From Corynebacterium provencense (lineage in GTDB: Bacteria; Actinomycetota; Actinomycetes; Mycobacteriales; Mycobacteriaceae): a stretch of DNA of 51,614 nt. The translations under genes and the position numbers were made by a program. The stretch lies in contig LT160593.1 in assembly GCA_900049755.1 (NCBI GenBank), positions 223,969-275,582 of the forward strand, written 5' to 3'. Positions 41,774 through 49,961 of the stretch are shown piece by piece; positions within the stretch are counted from its first letter, which is position 1; each line of letters opens with the position of its first letter. The notes under the pieces are model-generated. The model did no database searches. It was not told where the DNA came from and saw only the letters and a list, made by a program, of their open reading frames with translations.

Positions 41774-43146
41774 CGAACTGGCAACAGCACACCCAGCAGA
41801 CACCGCGGAACTGGCAGATGCCGCAGCAACCGTATCCGCAGCAACCTGCCCCCCTTCCCGGACCGGGTGCCCGGGACTACCTGGTCCGGCTCACCGGATT
41901 CGGTGAGTCCGTGCCCAGCCCCCGGGAGGCGGCGGCGCTTACCGCGGCCGGTGTGGTCGAGCCACGGGTCCAGGGCCTTCTCGTCTGGCGGCGCACCCTT
42001 CTCATCGTGATTACACCGCTACTGCTGCTGGCTTTCATTCTGTCTGCCTACCAGTGCGTGGTCTCGATGACGCAGGATATTTCGGAGTTCATGACGGGAC
42101 TGGGGAAGTTGGTGGAATGTTTGACCCCTGTCACGTTCTTGGCCATTCCCGTAAGTGCGCTGATATCCATTGGCTGGTGGACTGAGGCGGGGCGATCCAC
42201 CCGAATCCTATTCTGGAGTTGGTTGGTGGCCACCATCGTTCCTCTGCTCACAGCATTAGTGCCGCTCTCGTGGCGGATTGATTTTGAGAAAGTCGGAGCA
42301 CAAGGATATGCGTTTGACTACGGTTACTCTCCTGATATGATTCAAAATGCGGAAGAAGTGCAAATCTATTCCGATTTTGCATCCGGAGTCATGGGTATTT
42401 CTAGTGTTGTTTCATACACGGTAGCGCTTCTTCCCGTTCTCGTCGGTCTGGTGGGAGGTGTAATCAGGGGAGCTCGCAGAACAAAGTCAGTTTTTCCCTC
42501 TTCCATCGTTCCTGGGTGGTTTATCATTATTGCCGGACCCTTCTATTCTGTTATTCTGCTGACGGTTTTTGCGATAATAGCTCCAATGTTGGGAAATGCT
42601 CTTCTGGCGGCGGGAGCTCTGATCCTGTCGGTCGCCCCACTTCTCAACCTACTTTTTATGAAAAACTTCACAAAGCCAATGTCGAGAACGGAAGCCGCTC
42701 CCATCTTTACTAGGTCATCTTCTCTGTCGATAGGGGCAAGTCTGGTCGGACTGGTGCTGCTCTGCATCTATCTTTTCACGGCAGATATTAGCGGAATGGA
42801 TCTGATTGGGAGTACCTCTGACGCTGAGAGTGGAAATGCTTGGTTCTCGTACCTTAACGTTTCTCAAACTGGAGTCGGCACTATTGCACGGTACTTCTTC
42901 ACTACTTTGATTATGTCTTTTCTTTTTGCTCGACTTGTCTACCGGGAAGCTCATGAATTTACCCACATGTCTACAGAAGTCCGTGAAGAACTTATCGAGG
43001 ACATGCAAGGGCTCCGCCGTTTTGCTGGAGAATCTACGGTGACCCGCGCGGGGGCTGTGTCCGTTCCGCCATCCTCTGTCCCCGCCGTGTCGTGGACGAA
43101 CCGGCAGTCAGGCACCAATGCGGGTCCGCCGCAGTATCCGCAGTAG
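41770..43146 (+). CDS. Polytopic membrane protein of unknown function
   Basis: The protein has 458 residues from ATG 41770, which overlaps the protease stop (ATGA). The N-terminus is Gln/Pro-rich (residues 1-30), followed by a short soluble domain (YLVRLTGFGESVPSPREAAALTAAGVVEP) and about 8-9 membrane helices from 72 to 420. A cytosolic helix and a Pro/Ser-rich tail end the protein. Base composition drops sharply inside: 42100-43020 uses many A/T-ending codons unlike its neighbours, which suggests separate ancestry. Function unknown; it may be a partner of the protease. Confidence 0.75.
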   Translation: MTNWQQHTQQTPRNWQMPQQPYPQQPAPLPGPGARDYLVRLTGFGESVPSPREAAALTAAGVVEPRVQGLLVWRRTLLIVITPLLLLAFILSAYQCVVSMTQDISEFMTGLGKLVECLTPVTFLAIPVSALISIGWWTEAGRSTRILFWSWLVATIVPLLTALVPLSWRIDFEKVGAQGYAFDYGYSPDMIQNAEEVQIYSDFASGVMGISSVVSYTVALLPVLVGLVGGVIRGARRTKSVFPSSIVPGWFIIIAGPFYSVILLTVFAIIAPMLGNALLAAGALILSVAPLLNLLFMKNFTKPMSRTEAAPIFTRSSSLSIGASLVGLVLLCIYLFTADISGMDLIGSTSDAESGNAWFSYLNVSQTGVGTIARYFFTTLIMSFLFARLVYREAHEFTHMSTEVREELIEDMQGLRRFAGESTVTRAGAVSVPPSSVPAVSWTNRQSGTNAGPPQYPQ

Positions 43147-43203
43147 CTCTTCACCTGTCTCGATCCAAACTGACCGTCCCCGTACGCCCGAAGGAATACT
43201 GCC

Positions 43204-44046
43204 GTGTCTGTTCCCTGCCCACCACACCCTCCACACCACTCTGCCCCGCAACGGCGGTCCCTGTGGCTTCTCGTTGTCGGGGCGCTGGCCCTGATCATTG
43301 TCCTGGTCGCGGCAGTTGCGGTCATTGCTGTCCGCTCCGGATCACCGTCAGCGACGGCGTCCTGTGCTGACGTGGAGTTCATCGGCGCAGCCGGTTCCGG
43401 TCAACGTGACAGTGACCCTTCCTCCGGGATTACCGAGATTGCCGACAGTGGTGTAGGCGGCATCGTTGAGGACACTTACCAGAATCTTGCAGTCGATCTT
43501 CCGGAGGGGACGGATATCAACCTCCGGACTGTGGAGTATCCGGCTACGGCTGTACCTGTCAAGCCGACGGTGGATAACTGGACAGCTTTCATGGATTCGG
43601 TCTCCACTGGCGCGTCGGAGGCCGAGCAGCTGATAAGGACGACGACGGAGGAGTGTGGTGATTCAAAGATCGTGGTTGCTGGATTCTCCCAGGGTGCAAT
43701 GGCAGTGCACCGTGCGCTGCGGGCGATCGGTCCTGATGCTCGGATCACCGCAGTGGTTCTGATCGGGGACGGGGACAAGGTTCCCTACGACAACGTAGAG
43801 ACTATCCCGGAGTATGGTACCGATGCGAGACAGGGGATTGCCCAGGTGGCACTCCACCACGGGATAGATTCCGGTGCAGTTGACGACGTTCTTCCAATGG
43901 AGTGGAAGTCGAGGATTATCTCCCCGTGTATGTCCGGAGATGTGGTCTGTGCGCCTAACTCTTTTGAGTTGTTAAGGCTTACTGCTCACGTGAGTTACGA
44001 TGCCAACGACTGGCGAAGACAGCTCCTCTCTAAGGTAGGTTCATGA
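43204..44046 (+). CDS. Cutinase-family esterase, secreted or anchored
   Basis: The protein has 280 residues. A signal anchor (LWLLVVGALALIIVLVAAVAVIAV at 20-43) is followed by a cutinase fold. The catalytic triad is seen as Ser in GFSQGA near 162, Asp in SGDVVCAP near 243 and His in LTAHVSYD near 258. Mycobacterial cutinase-like proteins cleave ester lipids such as cell-wall or host lipids. GTG 43204 has GAAGGAA upstream. A broken paralogue lies at 45727-46007, so there has been local duplication. Confidence 0.88.
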   Translation: MSVPCPPHPPHHSAPQRRSLWLLVVGALALIIVLVAAVAVIAVRSGSPSATASCADVEFIGAAGSGQRDSDPSSGITEIADSGVGGIVEDTYQNLAVDLPEGTDINLRTVEYPATAVPVKPTVDNWTAFMDSVSTGASEAEQLIRTTTEECGDSKIVVAGFSQGAMAVHRALRAIGPDARITAVVLIGDGDKVPYDNVETIPEYGTDARQGIAQVALHHGIDSGAVDDVLPMEWKSRIISPCMSGDVVCAPNSFELLRLTAHVSYDANDWRRQLLSKVGS

Positions 44047-44112
44047 TATATTATGCGCGGGTGACGAATTTGTATACACTTAAGGCCTGATCAAACTCAC
44101 AGGGAGAGTATC

Positions 44113-45639
44113 ATGGTTCATTACCTACGGCGTACTGCCAGCTTAGGTCACGCCACAGGCCTAGCTGCGTTGGCCACCGTCATGGCCCTGACCGTCACCG
44201 CATGCGGTTCCGGGGGCACCTCTGGAGCATCGTCGGACGGGTCTTCGCCAACTGCCGACGATGACAGCGGCAGTGGCGTCGGCGCGCAGAGGGCAGAGGC
44301 TCTGAAAAAGACCTACCGGGGCGTCCTCGGTGATCTGACCACCGCTGACTTCGATGAACCGGGGGGTCCCGGAATCGACTACACCGGAGACTTCGAATAC
44401 ACACTGGCTGACCTCAATGCCGACAGAGCACCGGAACTGCTGGTCAAGGCGGATGGTAGAGGATTCAGTCCGATCCGGGTGTACGGTGCCACGGAGGACG
44501 GCACGCTCATCACCCCCGCCAAGATTTTCCATGAGGGTGCATCATCTGCCGGCGGTTCCCGGTCCGCTGTGTATACGGCGTCCGACAGTAGCGGTGTGCT
44601 TCAAACTGACCTGACGGGTGGGACCGGTGAGGCAATGTCGACGCTCTGGGCCTTCGATGGGGCGGAGATGGCCGATTCCGGTCAGGTCTGGAACTACCGG
44701 TTAGACCAGACTCCTCAGGATCTGGCAGCTCTCCGGACCGAGATCTCCTGGATCTCCACCGACGATTCCTCGGCTATCGATTCCCTGGTCGTCGACGGGG
44801 CAGAGGAGGATGCGGCGTCCGGCGAAGGCCCGCGGCCGACGACAGCCCGCAGTGGAGCGCTGTCTGTGAATGCGACCGCACCGTTCTCCCAGATCGGTGG
44901 AAACTGTGGCACAGTCGACGGTGCGACGATCACGGCTGGCAGCGTCACCAGCTGCGGCTTCGCGATGAATGTCGCGAAGGAGGCGTTGGGTACGACGTGG
45001 GGACCGGACACCGCCTCGCCCGCCGGTGCCAATGGAGGTGCCGGTGCCACCACCGTCACTGCGTCCAGTCCGACGACGAGCACCACCTACACGATGAGTT
45101 GCGTGATCGGTTCCGGTGGCGGCACCGCGAACTGCTCCGGTGGGAACAACGCCCAGGTCCGTATCGAGAAGGCGGGTAATGGCAGCCTGCTGTACCTCGT
45201 CGACGAGAACTCGAGTCCCGGGGCATCTCCGGGGCATCAGCAACAGCCCACCCCGGGCAACACTGTCGACGGCCAGATGGTCCTCACCGGCACGGTCGTC
45301 GACATGACCCCCAGTGAGCTCATGGCCGTCACAGCAGAGACAAGCCGGGGTGTGGCCACCCCGAATGGGGAAGCGGACGTCAAAGGCTACCTGGTTCTGA
45401 AACTCGATAGTCCGCAGCAGATTACGGCGCTGAAGTCCGGCAGTCCCGGATCAGTATGGGAGAAGACGGTCAGTTACGTCAGCCTGGCCACCCCGCTCGG
45501 GTCGACAAGTTCCATCAGTTGGACCGGTTACGTCGGGCAACATGTCTCCGTGTCGACCACCACCGACGGGCTGTTGTTCCCGTCAGACACCGGACTGCCG
45601 TTAGGCATGGCGCGACTGACAGCGGGAGAGTTGCAGTAG
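44113..45639 (+). CDS. Large putative lipoprotein, unknown function
   Basis: The protein has 508 residues. The lipobox VTAC places the lipid Cys near residue 31, followed by a Ser/Gly-rich linker (32-55). The central part is acidic with FEYTLADLNADRAPELLVKADGRG near 90-115, reminiscent of an FG-GAP/Dx[DN]xD-type metal-binding segment. Later parts (about 245-330) are Ser/Thr/Gly-rich. No enzyme signature is seen. TATACA at about 44071-44076 with an upstream TTATGC forms a plausible own promoter, and AGGGAGAG is the ribosome site. It is likely a surface component of the same cassette. Confidence 0.72.
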   Translation: MVHYLRRTASLGHATGLAALATVMALTVTACGSGGTSGASSDGSSPTADDDSGSGVGAQRAEALKKTYRGVLGDLTTADFDEPGGPGIDYTGDFEYTLADLNADRAPELLVKADGRGFSPIRVYGATEDGTLITPAKIFHEGASSAGGSRSAVYTASDSSGVLQTDLTGGTGEAMSTLWAFDGAEMADSGQVWNYRLDQTPQDLAALRTEISWISTDDSSAIDSLVVDGAEEDAASGEGPRPTTARSGALSVNATAPFSQIGGNCGTVDGATITAGSVTSCGFAMNVAKEALGTTWGPDTASPAGANGGAGATTVTASSPTTSTTYTMSCVIGSGGGTANCSGGNNAQVRIEKAGNGSLLYLVDENSSPGASPGHQQQPTPGNTVDGQMVLTGTVVDMTPSELMAVTAETSRGVATPNGEADVKGYLVLKLDSPQQITALKSGSPGSVWEKTVSYVSLATPLGSTSSISWTGYVGQHVSVSTTTDGLLFPSDTGLPLGMARLTAGELQ

Positions 45640-45726
45640 AAACGTCCTTCCACCGCGTCACCTGATACCTCGCTGGGTGTCGCGGCAAGCTACTCCCTGA
45701 CACCCGACCTGTTCCAATCTCGAACC

Positions 45727-46007
45727 GTGTCACTCAAAGTGGGACGGCGTCGTACCTGGTGGTTCCTCGGTGGGACTGGTCTTCGTTGTCGCCATCGGGC
45801 AGCCCGGGACGCCATTGCCTTGGGCATCGGCTCTGGCGCAGTGGACGAGAAGTCGCACGAGGAGTGGAGGCCGCTGATGATATCGGCGTGCCTGGACGGT
45901 GGTCCGGTCTGTGCCCCGGATCTCCGGACCTCAGCGTGTTAGGGAACCACGGTGACTTTGAGGCGGATGCCTGGGGACAGGAGCGTCTTGCCTGGGTGAC
46001 AGTCTGA
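45727..46007 (+). pseudogene. Frameshifted cutinase remnant
   Basis: Frame 1 (45727-45942) contains GIGSGAVDEKSHEEWRPLMI and CLDGGPVCAP, which align with GIDSGAVDDVLPMEWKSRII and CMSGDVVCAP of the intact cutinase at 43204. After a shift between about 45912 and 45935, the second frame (to 46007) continues with DLSVLGNHGDFEADAWGQER, matching the end of the same protein including its catalytic His. The nucleophile part is absent. The copy is dead by frameshift and 5' loss. Confidence 0.8.
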
Positions 46008-46117
46008 TCGCCCGGCCGGTGTGTGAAGTCAGTCAAGATCAGTCGACTCACGTGCATCGACGGTGCAGATTCGACCCTACTTTTAACGCTTCACACGCTA
46101 GCGCCGAACTGCAGCAA

Positions 46118-46145
46118 CGAAAACCCCGGGTCACAACGGTGACCT
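46118..46145 (-). terminator. Rho-independent terminator of fprA
   Basis: On the minus strand GGTCAC-CGTT-GTGACC is followed by CGGGG and TTTT. It lies just after the fprA stop and before the cutinase relic. Confidence 0.8.
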
Positions 46146-46163
46146 AGGGTGAGAGGATCTGTC

Positions 46164-47591
46164 CTACGCCTCGACCCGGGCTTCGCCGGAGGAGTAGCGG
46201 ACCATTTCCTCGATCTCGCGGACCTTCTTGCGCTCGCGTCCCTCTGCCTCGCCCAGGGCACGCTCGTGGGCGTCGAGGTTGTGCCACCCTTCCCAGGTGG
46301 TGTAGTCGATACCCCGCGAGTGCAGCAGTTCGATCACGCCCTCCTCGGACGCGTCCTCAGGCTGGAATCCGATCCCCTGCGCGACATCCTCGAGCAGGTT
46401 GGCGACGGCCTGGTTGGCGTCACCCTTGGTGTTGCCGATCAGCCCCACCGGGCCGCGGCGAACCCAGCCGGTGGTGTAGACACCGGGGAGGGTTTCGCGC
46501 AGTTCGGCCTCGGGGTCGGCGGAGCCGGGCACGCCGGCGATGCCGTCCGCGGTCGGACCTTCGGTGAGGACACGTCCACCGACGTTGGGGATGACGTTCT
46601 GGCGGTCATCCCACGGAATGTCCGCCGGCCTGTGGGACTTGTAGCCCACGGCACGGTAGACGTCGCCGACCGGCCACTCGGTGAGCTTGCCGGTGCCGAC
46701 GACCTTGCCGTCCCGGTAGGTGGTGCGTTCAGTGACGAGACCGGTGACCTTGCCGTCGGCGTCGGTCTTCACCTCCACCGGGGACTCGAAGAAGTGCAGG
46801 TAGAGCTTGTGGGGGGCATTCTTGGGGTCGGCGATGGCGTAGTTCTCGAGAATGGTGCAGACCTGGTCGGTGATCTTCGAGTTGTGACGGGCCTCCATGG
46901 ACGCCTCGTCGTAGTCGATGTCCTCCGGGTCGACGACGACCTCGATGGTCTTCGAGTGGTTGAGCTCCTTGAGTTCCAGGGGGGTGAACTTCGCCTGGGC
47001 GGGACCACGGCGTCCGAAAACGTGGACTTCCCGGGCCCGGTTGTTTTTCAGGGACTCGTAGACATTGTCGGGAATCTCGGTGACCAGGAGTTCGTCCCCG
47101 GTCTTCGCCAGCACGCGGGCGATGTCGAGGCCGACATTTCCCACCCCGATCACGGCGACGGATTCGGCCGGCTGTGACCAGGATTCGGAGAAGTGCGGGT
47201 TGGCGTCGTAGAAGCCGACGAACTTTCCGGCACCGATGGTGTGTTCGCCGCCGGGGATGTTCAGTTCGCGGTCGTCGGTGGCGCCCGTGGCGTAGATCAC
47301 GGCGTCATAGTGCTTCTTCAGGTCGTCCAGGGTGACGTCCTCGCCGACGTTGATATTGCCCAGCAGGCGGATCTGGGGCTTGTCCAGCACCTTGTGGAGG
47401 CTCTTGATGATGCCCTTGATGCGGGGATGGTCAGGGGCGACGCCGTACCGGATCAGTCCGAATGGGGCGGGCATGCGCTCGTAGAGGTCGATGGAGACCT
47501 CCTGGCCGGATTTCATCAGGGCGTCAGAGGCGTAGATGCCGGCCGGGCCGGATCCGATGACGGCGACGCGGAGCGGTCGGTTGTCAGACAT
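46164..47591 (-). CDS. fprA: Ferredoxin/NADP(+) reductase, FprA type
   Basis: The protein has 475 residues from ATG 47591. It passes electrons between NADPH and ferredoxin, here most likely for sulfite reduction. It has the FAD dinucleotide motif VIGSGPAGIYAS at residues 8-19, the ERMPAPFGLIRYGVAPDHP block near 32-50, a second nucleotide fold VIGVGNVGLDIAR near 148, and GPVGLIGNTKGDA near 362. Homologues are adrenodoxin-reductase-like. It is divergent from cysI, with three McbR-like boxes between them, and is expected to be co-regulated. Confidence 0.94.
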   Translation of the reverse strand: MSDNRPLRVAVIGSGPAGIYASDALMKSGQEVSIDLYERMPAPFGLIRYGVAPDHPRIKGIIKSLHKVLDKPQIRLLGNINVGEDVTLDDLKKHYDAVIYATGATDDRELNIPGGEHTIGAGKFVGFYDANPHFSESWSQPAESVAVIGVGNVGLDIARVLAKTGDELLVTEIPDNVYESLKNNRAREVHVFGRRGPAQAKFTPLELKELNHSKTIEVVVDPEDIDYDEASMEARHNSKITDQVCTILENYAIADPKNAPHKLYLHFFESPVEVKTDADGKVTGLVTERTTYRDGKVVGTGKLTEWPVGDVYRAVGYKSHRPADIPWDDRQNVIPNVGGRVLTEGPTADGIAGVPGSADPEAELRETLPGVYTTGWVRRGPVGLIGNTKGDANQAVANLLEDVAQGIGFQPEDASEEGVIELLHSRGIDYTTWEGWHNLDAHERALGEAEGRERKKVREIEEMVRYSSGEARVEA

Positions 47592-47705
47592 GAATACGAG
47601 GGTCCAATCCGTTGATGACAGTGCTTCCACGTTAGCCTGGCCTGACTTCCCCGGGAAGGGCCGGGCACGCGGAAGTGGGCAGGGCAGGTGGGTCGGACCG
47701 CAGTC

Positions 47706-47721
47706 TAGACCGCTTGGTCTG
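47706..47721. promoter_or_regulatory. McbR-like box 1 (fprA/cysI)
   Basis: TAGAC-CGCTTG-GTCTG differs from TAGAC-N6-GTCTA in the last base. It lies in the 270-base gene-free region between fprA and cysI. Confidence 0.75.
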
Positions 47722-47777
47722 TTCTATGCAAGGTGAATTGTGCCGGGTGGGGATGAGGGCGTCCTGCGTTGTGTATC

Positions 47778-47793
47778 TGAACCGAGCGGTCTA
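47778..47793. promoter_or_regulatory. McbR-like box 2 (fprA/cysI)
   Basis: TGAAC-CGAGCG-GTCTA has a perfect right half and a left half two bases off the TAGAC consensus. It is centrally placed and could affect both promoters. Confidence 0.6.
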
Positions 47794-47814
47794 CTCTGGG
47801 GCGTCGACGAATGC

Positions 47815-47830
47815 TAGACCGAGCAGTCTG
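47815..47830. promoter_or_regulatory. McbR-like box 3, next to cysI start
   Basis: TAGAC-CGAGCA-GTCTG lies 31 bases before ATG 47862, in a position suited to block cysI transcription. Confidence 0.75.
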
Positions 47831-47861
47831 GACAGAGAGCCGCTCAGAGAGAAGGGTACCT

Positions 47862-48209
47862 ATGACCACGGCGACCGAGACGCCTTCCCGCGCCTCGTCC
47901 AGGGTGGATGCCACATCCAGGGTGGATGCCGCCCGTGAGCATGTCCGTGAAGCGACCGCAGCCAGGGATTCCGCGGCGGCGGCCGCCAGAGCAGCCGCGC
48001 AGGCGGCGAAACTTCTAGATGGGTAGGCCGGAGCCGCCCGGCCCGCCCCGCCCGCCGGGCTGCCTGCCCCCAGGACACTCACCGACGAGGAGAAGGAGGA
48101 ACGCCGCGCCCCCAAACCACAGGGCCAGTGGCTCATCGACGGGCACCGTCCCCTCAACGACGACGAACGCATCAAACGGGAGGACGCCGGACTCGCCGTC
48201 GCCGACCGG
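47862..48209 (+). other. 5' part of cysI, interrupted by an in-frame amber codon
   Basis: From ATG 47862 (GAAGGG upstream) 54 codons run to TAG 48024-48026, in the same frame as cysI. After the TAG the frame stays open and encodes the conserved CysI N-terminal block (PKPQGQWLIDGHRPLN at about 48114-48161, then DERIKRED). The first 54 residues (TTATETPSRASSRVDA repeated) are low-complexity. Without the stop, CysI would have 628 residues. No start codon other than GTG 48210 is available after the TAG, so a nonsense mutation, sequencing error or read-through must be considered. Confidence 0.7.
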
Positions 48210-49748
48210 GTGCGGAACATCTACGCCCTCCAGGGATTCGACTCCATCCCGGCAGAGGATCTCGCCCCCCGGTTCAAGTGGATCGGGATGTACACGCAGC
48301 GGCGTCAGGACATGGACGGTGAGCAGACCGGCACCCTGTCCAACGCGGAACTGCAGGACCGTTACTTCATGATGCGGATCAGGTTGGACGGCGGGCAGGT
48401 CACCCCGCGCCAGCTGCGGGTCATCGGGGAGATCTCCTCCAGGTTCGCCCGCGGTTCCGCCGACTTCACCGACCGCCAGAACATCCAGCTGCACTGGGTG
48501 AGGATCGAGGACGTCCCGGAGATCTGGGACAGACTCGCCCAGGTGAACCTGGACACCTTCTTCGGATGCGGCGACGTCCCGCGCGTCATCCTCGGCTCTC
48601 CGGTGGCAGGGATCTCCAAGGACGAGATCATCGACGCCACCCCCGCCATCAGGGAAATCAAGGAGAACTGGCTGACACGCGAAGAGTTCGCCAACCTCCC
48701 CCGCAAGTTCAAGTCGGCGATCTCCGGCAACCGTCGGCAGGACGTGACCCACGAGATCCAGGACATCTCCTTCATCGGCTCCGAGCACCCGGAGAAAGGC
48801 CCCGGCTTCGATGTCTGGGTCGGCGGCGGGCTCTCCACCAACCCGATGCTCTCGCGGCGACTCGGGGTGTGGGTGCCGATCGACCAGGTCCCCGAGGTGT
48901 GGGTCGGTGTGGTCCGGATCTTCCGTGACTACGGCTACCGTAAGCTGCGCAACCGTGCCCGTCTGAAGTTCCTCGTCGCCGACTGGGGCATCGAGAAGTT
49001 CCGCCGCATCCTCGAGGAGGACTACCTCGGGCACCCGCTCACCGACGGTCCGGCTCCGGAGATCTGGCCGGGCTACCGTGACCACGTGGGAGTCCACGAG
49101 CAGAGGAACGGAAGGTTCTACGTCGGTGTCAAGCCCACCGTGGGCCACACCGAAGGCGACCAGCTGCAACGGCTCGCGGACCTCGCCGAGGCCCACGGTG
49201 TCTCCCAGCTGCGGACCACCCCTGACAAGGAACTGCTCTTCCTCGACGTGGACGGGGAGGACGTCGACGACCTCGTCGCCGCCCTGGACAGGGAAGGACT
49301 GTCTGCCAGGCCGTCCAGCTTCCGGCGCGACATCATCTCCTGCACCGGTCTGGAGTTCTGCAAGCTCGCACTGGTCACGACCAAGGCCCGGGCCATCGAA
49401 CTCACCGACCAGCTCGAGGAACGTCTCGGAGACCTGGACGTCCCCCTGAAGATCAGTCTCAACGGGTGCCCGAACTCCTGCGCCCGCACACAGGTCGCGG
49501 ACATCGGTCTGAAGGGCCAGATCGTCACCGACGAGAACGGCAACCGGGTCGAGGGATTCCAGGTGCACCTCGGCGGCGCCCTGGGCATGCACCCCGACTT
49601 CGGCAAGAAGCTGCGCGGTCACAAGGTGACCTCCGCCGGTCTGGACGACTACATCGTCCGCGTGGTGGAGCACTACAAGGAGCAGCGCAACGACGGGGAG
49701 CAGTTCCGTGACTGGGTGCTGCGGGCGGATGAGGCGGTCCTGCAGTGA
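48210..49748 (+). CDS. cysI: Assimilatory ferredoxin-sulfite reductase
   Basis: The intact frame from GTG 48210 encodes 512 residues of the sulfite/nitrite reductase hemoprotein family. It reduces sulfite to sulfide with siroheme and a 4Fe-4S cluster. Cluster ligands are seen in SCTGLEFCKLA near 378 and NGCPNSCAR near 422, with conserved FTDRQNIQLHW and GCGDVPRVILGSP earlier. The conserved N-terminal block lies upstream of this start, beyond an in-frame TAG, so the protein as called is 5'-short. It heads cysI-cysX and faces fprA, its probable electron source. McbR repression is likely from the three boxes upstream. Confidence 0.93.
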   Translation: MRNIYALQGFDSIPAEDLAPRFKWIGMYTQRRQDMDGEQTGTLSNAELQDRYFMMRIRLDGGQVTPRQLRVIGEISSRFARGSADFTDRQNIQLHWVRIEDVPEIWDRLAQVNLDTFFGCGDVPRVILGSPVAGISKDEIIDATPAIREIKENWLTREEFANLPRKFKSAISGNRRQDVTHEIQDISFIGSEHPEKGPGFDVWVGGGLSTNPMLSRRLGVWVPIDQVPEVWVGVVRIFRDYGYRKLRNRARLKFLVADWGIEKFRRILEEDYLGHPLTDGPAPEIWPGYRDHVGVHEQRNGRFYVGVKPTVGHTEGDQLQRLADLAEAHGVSQLRTTPDKELLFLDVDGEDVDDLVAALDREGLSARPSSFRRDIISCTGLEFCKLALVTTKARAIELTDQLEERLGDLDVPLKISLNGCPNSCARTQVADIGLKGQIVTDENGNRVEGFQVHLGGALGMHPDFGKKLRGHKVTSAGLDDYIVRVVEHYKEQRNDGEQFRDWVLRADEAVLQ

Positions 49749-49942
49749 CGGACGAGACGAACCTGACCATCGGCGGGAAATCCGCCCACCCCAACCCCCG
49801 GAGGGCCACCGTGATGAACTGCCCCTACTGCGCATCGGAGAACCTCTGGCCGGATCCGGAGACAGACAACGCATGGCAGTGCAGGGACTGCTGCAGGGTC
49901 TTTTCAGTCAAACTGCACGGGCAGTTACCCCGCGGCGTGTAG
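49745..49942 (+). CDS. cysX: CysX, small CxxC-type iron-sulfur/zinc protein
   Basis: The protein has 65 residues from GTG 49745, overlapping the cysI stop by 4 bases (GTGA). Two CxxC pairs are present: CPYC near residue 26 and CRDC near 47, suited for a ferredoxin-like or zinc-ribbon site. In C. glutamicum cysX follows cysI and is thought to supply electrons to sulfite reductase. ATG 49814 (start of MNCPYC) would give a shorter form. The usual next genes cysH, cysD and cysN do not follow here. Confidence 0.85.
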   Translation: MTDETNLTIGGKSAHPNPRRATVMNCPYCASENLWPDPETDNAWQCRDCCRVFSVKLHGQLPRGV

Positions 49943-49961
49943 AGCGGTAGCCTCGGAGGTC

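Noticed and set aside
48019..48372. Alternative frame starting at ATG 48019 as the cysI start
   Set aside because: It is in a different frame from cysI and encodes a proline/arginine-rich shadow sequence.
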